A DNA stretch of 64,000 nt. Origin: Palaemon carinicauda (Eukaryota; Arthropoda; Malacostraca; Decapoda; Palaemonidae). A program made the translations under genes and the position numbers. A model generated the notes under the pieces. It did no database searches and had not been told where the DNA came from. It saw nothing but the letters and a program-made list of their open reading frames with translations. The stretch covers positions 204,599,763 through 204,663,762 of the forward strand of contig NC_090725.1 of assembly GCF_036898095.1 (NCBI RefSeq), given 5' to 3'. Shown piece after piece: positions 1-11,664 of this stretch (the first letter of the stretch is position 1; the number at the start of each line of letters is the position of its first letter).

Positions 1-1560
1 TATCCCCTCGCAAGAGACCACGGGAAGAGAGTAGGCAAGAACTCCAGGGTAGTCTCTTGCAGTTCAAGATGCCACAGGCCAGACCCAAGGGAAAGAGGAA
101 AAGGATTCGTTCTTTGCCTCCTAAGGAAGTTAGGGTGCCTTGCTACAGGAACTCCTTTCATCCCTCGCCAGTCGAGATACTGTAGTGCCTAAGGAGGTAC
201 GACCTGTGACTGGGCGCAACGTGCTCCCTCTAACAGCGGACTCCCATCCCGCCTGTAGATCAACGGAGCCCTCTGGGTCCTGGTTGACAGAGGATCACCT
301 GCCTCGTAACGTGGAGCCAAGAGATTTATTCACCATTCCAAAATCCTCGGCCAGGCTTCCTTCTTCACTGCCTCCTAGGCAGCCGGAAGCGAGCACTTCT
401 TCGTTAGTCTCCCTATCTCCGGTCTATCCCATTGACGACTACGACCCACTCCAGGCTCCTATGAGTGAGAGTTCGGATGTGGAAGGGCAAAGGCGCTAGC
501 CCTAAGCTAACTTAGGATGAGAAGAAGGAGTGTGAACATGTCTTCTGGCAGGTCCTAGACTGCATCCGATCCATCAATGGGCTACCAGATCTATTGGCAA
601 CCCCTCTAGATGGAAAGGAAACAGTCCTTGACCAGTTCTACGGCACTCAAAAACCCCCGAGGACCAGTGCAGCTTTGCCTTAGTTAAAGGGGTTGAAGAG
701 TGCCAAACAGAAGGCAGTGTCCCAGGCAACTGGGTCCTCCTCGCTTCGCTCCAACTCATCCTTCAAGCTTCTGCCTCCTCTGTATGTGTTCCAGAGGAGG
801 TACTACGAGATTCTTGGGGTGTCTCTCCCAACGCTGCCTCTCAATCACTCCATAGAGGCACTCTCGAAGGCCACACCCTTCGAGAAGCTCACTGGACTTC
901 CGGTCACCTTTTCAGCCTCCGAGGTCCTTAACCAGGAGAAGGTGGCAAAGTACGCCATGCAGGTAGCTTCGTGGCTTGACTTCTGGTTGGGATCCTTAGG
1001 ACAACTGATTCGGTCTAAGGACCTGTCTTGGGATTCCTCCAGGAAGTCTTTGGAGACTTTCCTATTGTCTGACACTCGGCCTTCGAGTTTCTCTCCCACC
1101 AGGTAGTGAACCTTTGGCTGTCATAGGAAAGTTCCACAGACACCTCCCTGAAGTCGAAGTGGCAAGACTAAGGAATGCACCCTTCGAAGGGAATTCCTTG
1201 TTTCACCCCGAGGATGTCGAATGGGTGGCAGAGAGGTGGAGGAAGTCCAGCCAGGACTCCCTCATCCAGAAGGTCCTAACAGCCAGACCTTACCACTCTC
1301 AGCCACAGTGGAAACCACAGCAGAAACTGCCATTGAAAAGGGCTAGAGACCCAAAACAGCCGGGTCAAAAGGGGGCTAAGCAAGCCTTTCGCAATAAGAA
1401 CTCCTTTCGTGGAGGAAAGGGAAAGGGGGATCTGGCCAAGGCCGGTCCCACTAGGGCAAGAAGTCCTCCCATTGTCCACCTGTGGGGGGATGCCTGCAAA
1501 GGCGCTGGCAGAGGTGGCTTCACCAGGGGCCCGAACCCTGGATGGTCGAGGTGATTCATT
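1..1560 (+). pseudogene. D1-a gag remnant
   Basis: Broken reading frames precede the RT in the position of DIRS gag. One open piece (693-1106) and a second (1114-1554) form a continuous theme: an alpha-helical stretch, then a basic tail rich in Lys, Arg, Gln and Gly near 1320-1550, as expected of a nucleic-acid-binding capsid-like protein. I see no zinc knuckle. The pieces lie in different frames with stops between them (for example near 1107). The assignment to gag rests mainly on position and on the basic C-terminus. Confidence 0.5.
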
Positions 1561-1754
1561 TAGGGTATCGTGTCCTTTTCATGCTCTCTCTCCCTCCACT
1601 GACTCGAGTGCCAATTCCATCGAACTCATGTGCGAAGGGATCCGCACGGGTGTGTGCCCTCAGTGCAGAAGTCCAGAACATATTGTAAAAGGGCATACTC
1701 CAGGAGGTCCTTGACGGGTCCCCAGGCTTTTACAGTTGACTCTTTCCTGTGAGA

Positions 1755-2509
1755 AAGGTGTCTGGAGGCTGGAGACCAGTCATCGACCTCTCATCTCTGA
1801 ACAGGTTTGTTGAGCAGACCCGTTCAGAATGGAGACGGCTGACACTGTCAGACAAGCGATAAGATCGCAGGACTCCATATGCACTCTAGATCTGAAGGAT
1901 GCATACTTCCAGATCCCAATTCATCCGTTTTCTAGGAAGTATCTAAGATTCATGTTCAACCAGAAGCATTACCAGTTCAGGGTACTGTGTTTCGGTCTTT
2001 CCACAGCACCCCAGGTCTTTAAGAGAGTGTTTGCCCTAGTATCATCTTGGGCCGACAGAGTTGGCATCCGTCTCCTAAGATACTTGGACGACTGGCTGAT
2101 TCTGGCAGACTTGGAGGCGGCCCTTCTCCGCCACCGAGATGAGCTTCTAAGGTTTTGCCAGGATCTGGGTACCGTGGTAAACCTCGAGAAGTCTTATCTG
2201 CTTTCCTCTCAAGAACTATTATACCTAGGCATGCGTGGAGACACCCTAAGGCACAAAGTGTTCCCATCAGACGAGAGAATTCAGAGACTGAGGGAGATAG
2301 CACAGGTCTTTCTCAGTCGGGAAGAGCTCGCGGTGCAGTATTGGCTTTGCCTTCTTGGTCAGCTCTCTTCCCTGACCCTACTGGTCCCCAGCGTTAACCT
2401 CAGGATGAGGTCTCTTCAGTGGCGACTGAAATCTCAGGGGAACCAGTCCATGGATTCCCGGGATAAACTGGTCTGCATAGGGCTAGAGGAACAATCGTAT
2501 CGCAGATAG
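1755..2509 (+). pseudogene. D1-a reverse transcriptase
   Basis: RNA-dependent DNA polymerase domain of a DIRS-like element. The early motif VIDLSSLNRF is at about 1781-1812, LDLKDAYFQIPI at about 1885-1922 and the catalytic YLDDWL box at 2081-2098, followed by the LGM and thumb-like region. The main frame is open from 1829 to 2509. A one-base shift near 1820 separates the first motif from the rest, and the frame ends before RNase H. YLDDWL is typical of DIRS RTs, whereas most LTR elements have YxDD followed by other residues. The catalytic aspartates are intact in this copy. Confidence 0.85.
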
Positions 2510-3060
2510 TGGCTAGTGGAGCCGAACCTCTGCAAAGGGTCAATCATCTCGGCTCCCCCCCGGAATTAATGGTCTTTTTGGATGTATCAAAAGAAGGGTG
2601 GGGGCTCACGTGCTGCACCATTACATCTCTGGCCAGTGGTCCAAATCAGAAAGGTACCAGCACATAAATCTCATAGAGATGAGGGGAACCTTTCTAGCCC
2701 TCAAACAGTTCTACCAGGTCCTGGTGGGGCACTCCGTGGTGTGTTGAGTGACAACACACAGTAGTAGCTTATCTGAACAAACAGGGCGGTACTTTTCACA
2801 GCAGCTGTGCCATCTTGCAGTAGAGATACTCAAATGGGCAGAAGGCAACTTGGTGACTCTATTACGGACAAGCTGATCAGAGCAACTCAGATAGTTGGCA
2901 CCGAGTGGTCTTTGAATCCTCTGATAGCCAACAAAGTCCTGACTTTGTGGTGTTCCCCAACTGTGTGTCTGTTTGCAACGGCCTTGAATTTCAGGCTCCC
3001 ATTGTACTGCTCCCCAGTCCCGGATCCCCAACCTCTTTGGCAAGATGCTTTTCAACAATG
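2510..3060 (+). pseudogene. D1-a RNase H and linker remnant
   Basis: Downstream of RT, scattered frames match the RNase H and connecting region of DIRS elements. A VFLDVSK/KKGWG-like piece lies near 2572-2605, and a stretch with the flavour of an LFAT-box linker (TVxLFATALNFRLPLY) lies at about 2960-3010. In intact elements this domain removes the RNA strand from the RNA-DNA hybrid and ends in the linker just before YR. Several frameshifts and stops make this copy non-functional. Confidence 0.6.
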
Positions 3061-3239
3061 GTGGATAAAACTGGATGCTTACACCGGTTGCGAAAAGAAT
3101 GGCTGGACACCTCAGGAGATTCACAAAGGCAGTCTACTAGGCAAAGTGGTCAATTTTCTGTGGTTGTTGTCATGGAAGGGGTCTCTCTCCCCTTGATGCC
3201 TCTGTTCCAACTGTAGCAGAGTTTCTTGTATACTTTTGG

Positions 3240-3968
3240 GAAGAAATGCTTCTCTTGGTCTCGGCAGTCAAAGGCTACCACTCAGCCTTGAGTCTCGCCT
3301 TCAGACTGAAAGGAGTTAATATTTCCTCCTCGCTGGAACTTTCTTTACTCATACGCAGTTACGAGCTTACTTGTCTCCAGGCAGAGCTAAGACCTCCTCT
3401 TGGAACGTGGCCTGCGATTGCCACCTTGTGTGGAAGACGGTGTTCCTACTCGCTCCGGCTTTGGCCAAGAGATTCAGCGAACTTCATGGTCCATCTGCCT
3501 ATATCAAAATCCTAGTGTACCGGACTCCAGGTTTGGCCCATTCTGGATAGAGAGGCTTCATTCTGTAACCAAAGATCCAGACCAACTGTTGTTATGTCCA
3601 ATAAGGAGTCTGAGGTGTTACTTAAAAAACACAACAACAACAGTTCACCCCCGTGTGCAAGCACTTTTCGTTAGCACGGGGAATGTCAAGAGGAGGGTCG
3701 CGAGGAATACTATTTCCTCTTGTACTGTATAAGGAAAGTGATTAAATATGCTCACAATCCAGACCCTTGTCTGTCGAAACGACCTAGAGCTCATTACGTC
3801 AGGGGTATTGCAACGTCCCTGGTGTTTAAGAAGAATTTTTCTGAGGCACAGGTAATGCAAGCGGGCGTGTGGAAGCGTCAGATGACTTCACCGCCCACTA
3901 CCTGAAAGACGTAACCCACAGGAGGATGGAAACCTTTTCCATTGGTCCTGTGGTGGCAGCACAACAAG
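3240..3968 (+). pseudogene. D1-a tyrosine recombinase (YR)
   Basis: Degraded tyrosine recombinase that would integrate a circular DNA intermediate. Visible parts are the core-binding start (AVKGYHSALSLAFRLKG, from about 3266), the box with the first catalytic Arg (AKRFSELHG, about 3463-3490), the segment LLLCPIRSLRCYL (about 3591-3630) and the H-x-x-R box RAHYVRGIATSL (about 3787-3822). The nucleophile box HYLKD is at about 3895-3909. The pieces lie in several frames: shifts occur near 3440, 3520 and 3885, and a stop interrupts at about 3730. The R-H-R-Y set is recognisable when frames are followed by eye, so family assignment is firm while activity is excluded. Confidence 0.8.
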
Positions 3969-4490
3969 TGATCTAGTGCCTCAAGCTCCTTGGTGGACAA
4001 GTAGCAGAGGGTTGAGGGCTGAGGTTACCCAGGTTAGTCTCTGGTGAATGAGAAAGAATGTCTGGCTCCTTTTCTCCTTTCACCCCCCTTCCCCGGGAAA
4101 CAGCTTTGCAAGACCGCAGCATAGATGACCTCACCCCTCAGCAGGTAAGATTCATTTCCCTTGTGCATCCTGAGTATTGATACACGTATCTACTTTGTTA
4201 CGTCTCCAATACCTTCTGGGTATGTCTTAGAACTCATGCTTATTTTCGAGTTCCTACATAATGACAACCCACTAGTCTGTCTTACACAAGCTTCTGCAGG
4301 CCGCTATCAGTGTGTTACCTTGTAACTACTTTGATTTTAGCGAGGGTAGGGTTCCTGCTAATTAGATCAAAGATCAATTAGAGAGAACCTCGGGTCATAG
4401 CCAAGGCCAGTTGGTAGGACTTCCTTCCTCTGAAGAGTAAATCACCTCTGTAAATAGCGAAAGGTTTGTATCTGTGTCGGAACAAATCAC
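3969..4490 (+). other. D1-a 3' noncoding region
   Basis: No coding frame is supported between the YR end and the inverted repeat. Part of the stretch resembles the corresponding region of D1-b (27900-28380), which includes a similar Thr/Ser-poor purine-rich run and a block near 4330-4400. It is taken as the untranslated tail of D1. Confidence 0.55.
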
Positions 4491-4793
4491 AAATTTGGAA
4501 ATAATTTGTATTTTTCCTAACATACAAACCTGGAGCTATTTATACAAATTGGTCCGCCATCCTGTCCTCCTAGAAGTCCTGCCAGAAAGCAAAAGTGGTT
4601 ACTCAGCCGACGGGTGTGAGTGAGCGGGGTAGCCGGTCTACCCTACCCCCCATCCGCTAACTAGCAGACGAGGGTAGTTATCCTTCACTAAAATTGTCTT
4701 GGCTAGTTTTCAGTATTGCCAAAAATAATACAGTACCCCTATAAATAGCTCCAGGTTTGTATGTTAGGAAAAATACAAATTATTTCCAAATTT
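4491..4793. repeat. D1 terminal 54-bp perfect inverted repeat with 195-bp spacer
   Basis: The arm 4491-4544 is the exact reverse complement of 4740-4793, and the spacer is 4545-4739. The arm carries TTTGTATTTTTCCTAACATA and the inner end GAGCTATTTATA. D1-b has the left arm at about 28395-28442 and the same spacer at 37290-37494, so the structure belongs to the D1 terminus and is not a chance hairpin. It may be the D1 terminal inverted repeat or an internal complementary structure near the end; the missing 5' end prevents a decision. Confidence 0.8.
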
Positions 4794-5666
4794 ATTGTTT
4801 TTCAAATTCCATCTCTTCCCTTGATAATTAATATTAAGACCTGGGATTACTACCTTATACAGAGCTGATGTAGACCTCCAATCAAATAGTTTTTATCTGA
4901 AAATCAATTTTTTGCTAGATATTAATTTTTTCATTATGGTAAAAAAATAAACCCTATAAATCAAGGAAAAAATAAGACAAATTTTTAATTTTTTTTGAAA
5001 AATAGCTTTATTTTATTGTTTTATAATGTCCTTCTAAGTTATATACCAAATTTCCATGCTATATGTTAAAAACTGAGGGAGAAGATAGAATTCGGAGGTC
5101 AATAAGTATAGTTTTGAGATACGTGCATTCAGAGTTTTCCTTTGTATTTTTACAAAGACAATATTAATGAATCATGATTATTATAAATTTCTTATTCTTT
5201 GGATATAAATAAACTAAAGCAAGGTTATTTATCATAATTTAATCATAAATGAAGATCCCTTTGCTTAATATCTTGCTTCTGTCTGGCAAGGCAGCCGCTC
5301 CTCCATTCACACCACACTTTCTCCGTCAGTAACTCTGCTAATATCGCCAACATTACCCACTTCTAAACTTTTATTAGAGCCATTTTCTTCTTTCTTATGT
5401 TAGCGAGATATTAAAATTTTCTTTTTCTCTTTGGCATGATGAAATTCTTGCCGAAACCAAGAAAAAACAGACTTAAAAACAAGTGAATGTCAGAGGTCAA
5501 ACTCAAACGTGTACTCTCCCTGAGGTTTTTGCTAGAACTGAAGGCTGAAGGGTGTAATACTTCGTCTTTTGACTCATAGAATCTATACAAATGCCATTGT
5601 GCAAGATTTTTTTTTATATTAAAATGTTGAAATTATCAAAATTTATGATAACAATAAATACTGCAT
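4794..5666. other. AT-rich unassigned sequence between D1-a and D2-A
   Basis: About 870 bp with no convincing reading frame, tRNA-like sequence or terminal repeat. It may be host intergenic DNA or an old unrecognised element. It is the only sizeable stretch in the first half of the window that I cannot attach to a mobile element. Confidence 0.5.
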
Positions 5667-6038
5667 TTTTTGGGCTCAAGCCATGTCATCCTGATGGAAG
5701 GTTCCTAATAGTAGCTTCCAAGGGATATATGAACTACAGTGATATTCCCAGGGAATTTATCTTTAGGTCTCTAGAATTCTAACTCCTGGCGCGAATATCC
5801 TTAAATTTCTCTTAAGGATATCGCATAAATCAGGGGACTTATATCTTGATACGAACCATAGCAATCTTCACTCCGAATAGCGTTTTCACCTCGAGGGGGA
5901 AGAGTGGCAAATTAGAAGGGGAGCTGTATCAAGGTTACCCTATTTCCCATACTACTATTGAGTATCAAGATGGCGCCATATTCAAGATGGCGGTAATTCC
6001 TAATTTTGTAGCAAATTTGCACGGTAGTGTTCCCTGTT
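5667..6038 (+). repeat. D2-A left ITR
   Basis: Starts TTTTTGGGCTCAAGCC and contains the family blocks GATATTCCCAG, CAGAATTCTAACTCCTGGCG and the GAGGGGGAAG segment before the inner part. The inner part (about 5915-6038) closely matches the left ITR of D2-D (37495-37866), so A and D belong to the same subfamily. The matching right ITR of this copy is absent. Confidence 0.75.
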
Positions 6039-8516
6039 GATCTAACCTTTTCGATCGATTCTGCAAGGATTATTATGCAATCTCCAGCTTTTTTCGCCTC
6101 TGGAAAGTTGAGTATTGATTCTTTACAATGTATTTAATTTACCTCCTGTTTCACAGTGAAATAATATAGTAATTTATTGTGCTTAGTAGCTAGGCCTGTT
6201 ACCGGAGGCGCCATGGGCACTATCGTTCGTTAGGCATGTGTTATTTAGTTAGTAGAACGACTATCCTGGTTGAAATAGCATTAATAAATTATGAAAGCTA
6301 TTTAGGCATAATAATACTTGTAAAGATATTTATTGTATGCATAATTTTCCTCTTTCTTTGTCGATCGTATACGTTACAGTTTTGGTGATTTAGGTAACCG
6401 AGATCTCGTCTTGCCTAGGTTACCTAACCTAGGCAATGTAGTATACTTGTGTATCGTTTTCGATTCTAAGGGAGATAGTATATCTCCTAGAATTATATAA
6501 ATCGATACTTGTCTCCTTGGAGAGTCATGGGTAATCTCTCTTTCCCTCTTGAGTGCCGTGGCAGGCGGCAACCCTTTCTGGTCTTGCCATAGAGTAGTTA
6601 CTCCGGCTTGACTAGGCTAGGGTTTTTCTGTCTCCCACCTTGCCTGCGAGTGTCCGGCTTTGGTTTTCGACAGAATCTCAGAGTATCCAGTCTTTTGCTG
6701 GCGGCAGGGTGAGTAGTCACTCCCCTGCCGTCTTATAGCCGCCGGCATAGGAGGCTAAGCCTCCCTAAACCGCACCTAGGGTGGTGGTATGTTGCCGCCA
6801 CCTTCTCCCTGCGGTTTAGAAGACTAGTCCTATGCTGGCAGACCCTGGGTGGAAAAAGACATTCTTCTACAGCCTAGGATGGCGCCGGCACTGAAACAAT
6901 GTTTCTCCTTTGTTGAGAGCGGGCGGCAAACCTGCCGGCCCCTCCTAACACTATTTCGGCATACTCTAGGTTGAATAATAGACATTCTTCTGCCACCTAG
7001 GATGGCGCCGATACTGAAACAGAGTTTCTCCCTTGTGTAGTGGGGGCGGCAACATTGCCGCCGCCTTTTACACTTGATATAGGACCCTTTTCCTTGACCC
7101 TCTCTGTCCTTTTACTATGGCCATTGTCCTGCAATCTCACTGCTTGCCGGTTGGTTGCGGGGCTGGCCGGGTTCCTACATAGCAGCTGTTTGACAGCTGC
7201 CGGCGGCCATGACGGCTGCCGGGGAAGACCCTTCTGTCACCAAGGTTCTTCAGTCCTTCCTTGGACTGCCGTCCACAAGTCCTGTAGCCGGGGTACTAAC
7301 CCGGCCGACAGGTACTGACTCAGTCGGTGGCATGCCGACTTTACCAGTGCTGCCGGGTACTAGCCTGCCGGCCATATGCCGGTAACGTTACTTGTGGTTG
7401 GATGGAAGCCTGAATGATGCATTCTCCCCTTCCATTTGAACCTTCGTTCTGGGGAAAGGCAGTAAATTATATATTTACATCCTTATTTAGTGTAAACATA
7501 CACAGTAATAAGGCAATCCTTTACTCCATGCTTTCTCTCTCTCTATCAGCTAGTATGGCGGCCGGACTCTGCCATCAGGGACTAGCTATGCCGGCAGAAT
7601 TACAGTATATGATTATACAGTAGTCAGTATAATTGCAGTATAGTATATAATGCAGATAGAAAACTATTTTATATATTATACTAGTAGTTATTTTCCAACA
7701 TATCTTGGACATCATTGCCCAGGCATTTGCCGAGATCAATCCTATATTGAAAGAATAAAATTCCTTCAGTACTCTGATTAGAATTCAGTTTACATTTTAC
7801 CCTACAATATTAAATAATTTAGAAGGGCCAGTGGTGGTACTTTCTATCCTTAAAGGTTAGAACCCTTGTCTTTGAGCTTCCCTGATCAGGAAACTCTATG
7901 GTTTTAATATTGGAAGGGAAGGTCACAGCAATTGGCTGGGTAGCATGTCTTTTCTAATTTCTAGTTAAGTCGGCGACATGCCAGCTGGACCATGCCACCA
8001 GGTGCTAGCCATGCCAGCAGCACACCGGCTGAACTACAGTATATGATTATACAGTAGCCAGTATTTTTGCAATATAGTATATACTGCAAACAGAAAACTA
8101 TAGTATTATTATACAGTAGTTAATTTCTAACATATCTTGTGTATCCTTGCGCAGGCTTCTGCTGAGGCCGAACCTATATTGAAAGAATATAATTCCTTCA
8201 ATACTCTGATTGGAAATCAGTTTACATTTTACCCCACAATATTAGATAATTAGAAGGGTGAGTGGCAGTGTACACTTTTTCTGTCCCTAGGGCTTAGAAC
8301 CCTCTTCTTTTGTGTTTCTTGATGAAAGAAACTTTATTTTTAATACTGGGGGAAGGTTACAGCAATTGCTTGCGAGGGATACACAAGTATGTGTCTTTCT
8401 TTATTCCTTTCTAGCTTACTATCCTAAGCTATAATAATTAAAATATGACTAATTACATATTGTTTATCAGATGAGATAAACAATCGTATACTCATTCTGC
8501 TTTCCTTTCTTTACAG
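6039..8516 (+). other. D2-A leader, with internal tandem duplication
   Basis: Noncoding leader between ITR and gag. It is rich in GCCGGC-like motifs at about 6690-7400. A block of about 434 bp is duplicated in tandem: the motif TACAGTATATGATTATACAG starts at 7601 and again at 8035, with similar sequence after each. The leader ends in the splice-acceptor-like tract at 8498-8516. No long frame has coding character. Confidence 0.6.
8498..8516 (+). promoter_or_regulatory. Conserved 3' splice-site-like tract before D2-A gag
   Basis: A pyrimidine run ends in TTTCTTTACAG followed by GAGGA. The same arrangement precedes gag in all five D2 copies (AG at 18305-18306, 31223-31224, 43076-43077 and, on the minus strand, 61230-61229), which supports a functional intron acceptor. 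Confidence 0.55.
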
Positions 8517-10270
8517 GAGGAACCCCAGATGAAATGTGATGCAGTCTAATGCAATCTTAAGAGTAAGTACTTTTACGGTCATAAAGCATGCAGGTCTCAT
8601 ACCCCTGCAATATTATTACTGAATCCCTGCAATATGGGGACCCCCAAGTCTGCAATATCTGCCAGACCTTAGTGACCAAAGGTTTTGATGATCCCAAGTC
8701 AATGGAATCTAGGGATGCGACACGTAAGAAACTACACGAATGGGTAAGAGGGTTCCAGAAGAATTCTCCGGATCATACCTACCTAACATAGGATGCATAG
8801 CTTACTGTTTCCGAAAGCAAGTATTGACATGGTGGTGCCCCAAGAACGACTCGCACCTCCCTGCGTCCAGATAGCCATCGAGACGGAGGGCAGGAAGGCA
8901 CCTCTGGAAGAAGATGACGATGTCGTGTCGGAATTCCTTCCGTCTGTACCGGCCCTGGAGCTGTTAACCTCGATGTCTTCACCTTCTACCACTCTATTAG
9001 ATAAAATGAGCCAGTTACTGGCCCATCTTACGGGTCTAATGGAAAACTTTCGCAAACAAGGCGAAACAAGGGAAGCGAAACTCAAGAGAGAGCTCCGTGA
9101 AGCTCCACTCATCGCCTCCCGAGGGTCATTCAAGTGACCCAGAGACCAAGACCTCCCGACATGCTCCAAAACCAATCCCTGGAGGTATGTGGAGCTTATG
9201 CCGATCTTAGACGGCAAACTCTACATCTCAGATTGATTGATTGATCGATTGAAAGTTTTATGTCATCAAGATGGGAGCTGGCCCTTTAGATGAAATCTGG
9301 TTTGGCCAAGCTTTAATGCTTTCCCTAATTGCTTCATTCGACTGAAGCATGAACCAACGTCAGGAAAAGAAACGGAACTCATGGTTCTCGTCCACGATAA
9401 GGCACAGGCTCTCTTGTCAAGTAGCCCGAGAAAGGCGTGTTACTCGGTGTCGAAGCTGTTCGCCCTGAGTAAGAGACATCCTACCTCTCTTGTTCCTGCT
9501 TCAATAGCATTCCCCTTTATGTGGAAGGCGTTTAAATCTGTTGCCAAGGCAGTGGAGGCAGGCAAACCATGCCCTGCACTTGAGAAGTGCAGGCCTCTGT
9601 CACTAGCCTTGCCCATGCAGGAGAAGGATTGGAAGGAAGTCCACTTAACCTTTTCAGTAGAGAAACTGGACGCGGACATCGCTGGATGACAGTTTAGCGA
9701 GAATCTCCCTAAACTTTCTGAGTTTCTCTTGTGCAAGGAACAAGACACGAAGGAGAGACTTGCAGCCTCCTTATCCCTAGAAAACTGCATAGAGATGTGT
9801 TCAGCCCATCGAAGTACCCCAGACGTGCTCATGGTCCTGGCCATAATGCATATGGCCACCTTAGTAAAAGACCTATATGCCTTTATGAAGGCTAGGAGAG
9901 CCTGTAGAGAGTTTGTGTTCGCTGCTGCAACAGTGAAACATGCACCCAGGAAGCTGATATCTTCCAACATCTGGGGTAAAGACCTCTTTCCAAATGAAGT
10001 AGTCAAAGAGGCAGTTGAGAAAGCCACCACTGGGAATAGGAACCTTCTCCAGAAGTGGGGCATCTCTTCAAAGAGGAAGTCTTCCCCGGATGTGGGTTCC
10101 CAACCTAAAAGGAAGACGAAAAAGTCTAGACTTTTTCCTCGGTCTGTTCAACAACATCCCACAGTTTCTATGACCGCAGTGCCCTGGGTAGGCGGTCGAG
10201 GAGGTAAACCTTCTGATCAGTCGAAGCAAAGAGACGCTTTTGGTAGGAGGGAGGCTCCATTAGGATCGTT
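8517..10270 (+). pseudogene. D2-A gag remnant
   Basis: Frames at 8588-8791, 8793-9137, 9381-9689 and 9729-10250 align in order with the open gag of D2-E. Shared landmarks are the WVRGFQKN box (about 8740), LFPKAS (about 8806), the DADIAG box near 9670, and the RRACREFVFA box at about 9893-9922 followed by KLISSNIWGKDLFPNE. The C-terminus is Lys/Arg-rich, with a nuclear-localisation-like run KRKTKKSR. Stops separate the pieces, and a short TGATTGATTGATCGATTG insertion lies near 9235. The RNA-binding capsid role is inferred from position and basic character. Confidence 0.8.
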
Positions 10271-10289
10271 GGACCTTCGATCCTTGGGC

Positions 10290-11021
10290 CCAAGGCCTAA
10301 TCAAGATTGGACTAGGATGGAAACTAGACATGCCTCCACCATCATTTCCTCAATTCTTCCAACACTCCAACCCCGTATTAAAAGAGTATACCCTATAACT
10401 CTAGAGCATACAGGTTATAAGGAAAGCAAAGTCCATCAAATTCCAGGGAAGGCTGTTTTGTGTTCCCAAGAAGGACTCAAGAAAACTCAGTCATTCTGGA
10501 CTTGTCACTACTCAACACGTTCTAAAGAACCAGCAAGTTCAGGATGTTAACCCTTCAACACATAAGGACCCTATTACAAAAAGGGGCATTCACAGTCTTG
10601 ATAGACCTGACAGATGCCTATTGGCAGCTTCTAGTCAGTCGCCCCCTCTCCTTCTACCTAGGATTCAAGTTACAGAAGATAAAGTATGTCCTACGAGCCA
10701 TACTCTTCGGACTAAACACAGTCCAAAGTATCTTCACGAAATTGGCGGACGCAGTCGTGCAATAACCATGCCTAGGAACTGTTCAGGTAACAAAGTACCT
10801 GGATGAATGGCTGGTGCGGGCAGCACCCGAAGCGGCTGGTCTGCAAGCATCCAAAGAAGTAACCCAGTTTCTGGAACATCGGGGATGCGAAATCAACTTC
10901 AAGAAGTCTCGACTTTCTCCAGCTCAAAGGTTTCAATGGCTGGAAAACCATTGCAACCTGAGGTCACACTGTCTCTCCTTTCCCTTACGGAAGAAGGAGA
11001 TTGCAGGGTTGGTCAAAAGAC
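10290..11021 (+). pseudogene. D2-A reverse transcriptase, 5' part, active site mutated
   Basis: RT domain cut by the Tigger insertion at 11022. Landmarks are the LTLQHIRTLL box (10547-10576), the IDLTDAYW box (about 10600-10623) and the palm motif, which reads YLDEWL at 10796-10813 instead of the family YLDDWL. Changing the second catalytic aspartate to glutamate would be expected to cripple polymerisation. A stop at about 10762 and frame changes before and after it confirm decay. The domain resumes at 13257. Confidence 0.85.
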
Positions 11022-11195
11022 TACAGGGGGTCCTCGGGTTACGACGCTGATCCGTTCTTAAGACGCGGTGTAACCCGAATTTCCGTGTAAGTCGGAACAC
11101 CATAAATATACGTACTGTACTGTACTGTAAAGTATTACTGTATACTGTACTATAATAAAATGTATCAAATGACATAAAAACAATATTAGAAAAAG

Positions 11196-11604
11196 AGAAA
11201 ACAATTCCTTACCACATGAATTAAAGTAAATATCAATAAAAAAAGAAAACAATTCCTTACCACATGAATTAAAGTAAATATCAATAAAAAAAGAAAACAA
11301 TTCCTTACCACATGAATTAAAGTAAATATCAATAAAAAAAAAAGAAAACAATTCCTTACCACATGAATTAAAGTAAATATCAATAAAAAAAGAAAACAAT
11401 TCCTTACCACATGAATTAAAGTAAATATCAATAAAAAAAAAAAACAATTCCTTACCACATGAATTAAAGTAAATATCAATAAAAAAAGAAAACAATTCCT
11501 TACCACATGAATTAAAGTAAATATCAATAAAAAAAAAGAAAACAATTCCTTACCACATGAATTAAAGTAAATATCAATAAAAAAAAAAGAGAACAATTCC
11601 TTAC
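11196..11604. repeat. Tandem array, 9 units of about 48 bp
   Basis: Nine copies of ACAATTCCTTACCACATGAA-type units follow one another, each ending in a variable A run; the last is partial. The period is about 46-51 bp because the A run varies. It lies in the 3' part of the Tigger-like element. On the minus strand each unit contains GTGGTAAGGAATTG, which resembles a 5' splice site. The long frames through it are repeat artefacts. There are no unique spacers, so it is not a CRISPR array. Confidence 0.9.
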
Positions 11605-11664
11605 CTTATTCCTATGGTTGGCTTGCACACTGGAAGGGATGTTGCAAGGGACGGAGAGACTGGT

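Larger units (their letters stand above)
1..4793 (+). mobile_element. D1-a: 5'-truncated DIRS-like retrotransposon
   Basis: This segment reads gag remnant, reverse transcriptase, RNase H remnant, tyrosine recombinase, noncoding tail and a 54-bp inverted repeat, all on the plus strand. The left part lies outside the window. A tyrosine recombinase in place of a DDE integrase, and the absence of LTRs, place it in the DIRS order. Its RT and YR differ clearly from those of the second family (D2) here, and it shares no D2 terminal sequence. A second copy, D1-b, at 26521-28442 and 37290-37494 matches its YR and terminal region. All coding parts carry frameshifts or stops, so this is a dead copy. Confidence 0.8.

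Noticed and set aside
11058..11596. Long minus-strand frames of 136-145 residues
   Set aside because: They are translations of the 48-bp tandem repeat and repeat in step with it.
11196..11604. Regular direct repeats that resemble a CRISPR array
   Set aside because: There are no unique spacers. Units are contiguous and A-run variable, inside a eukaryotic DNA transposon.
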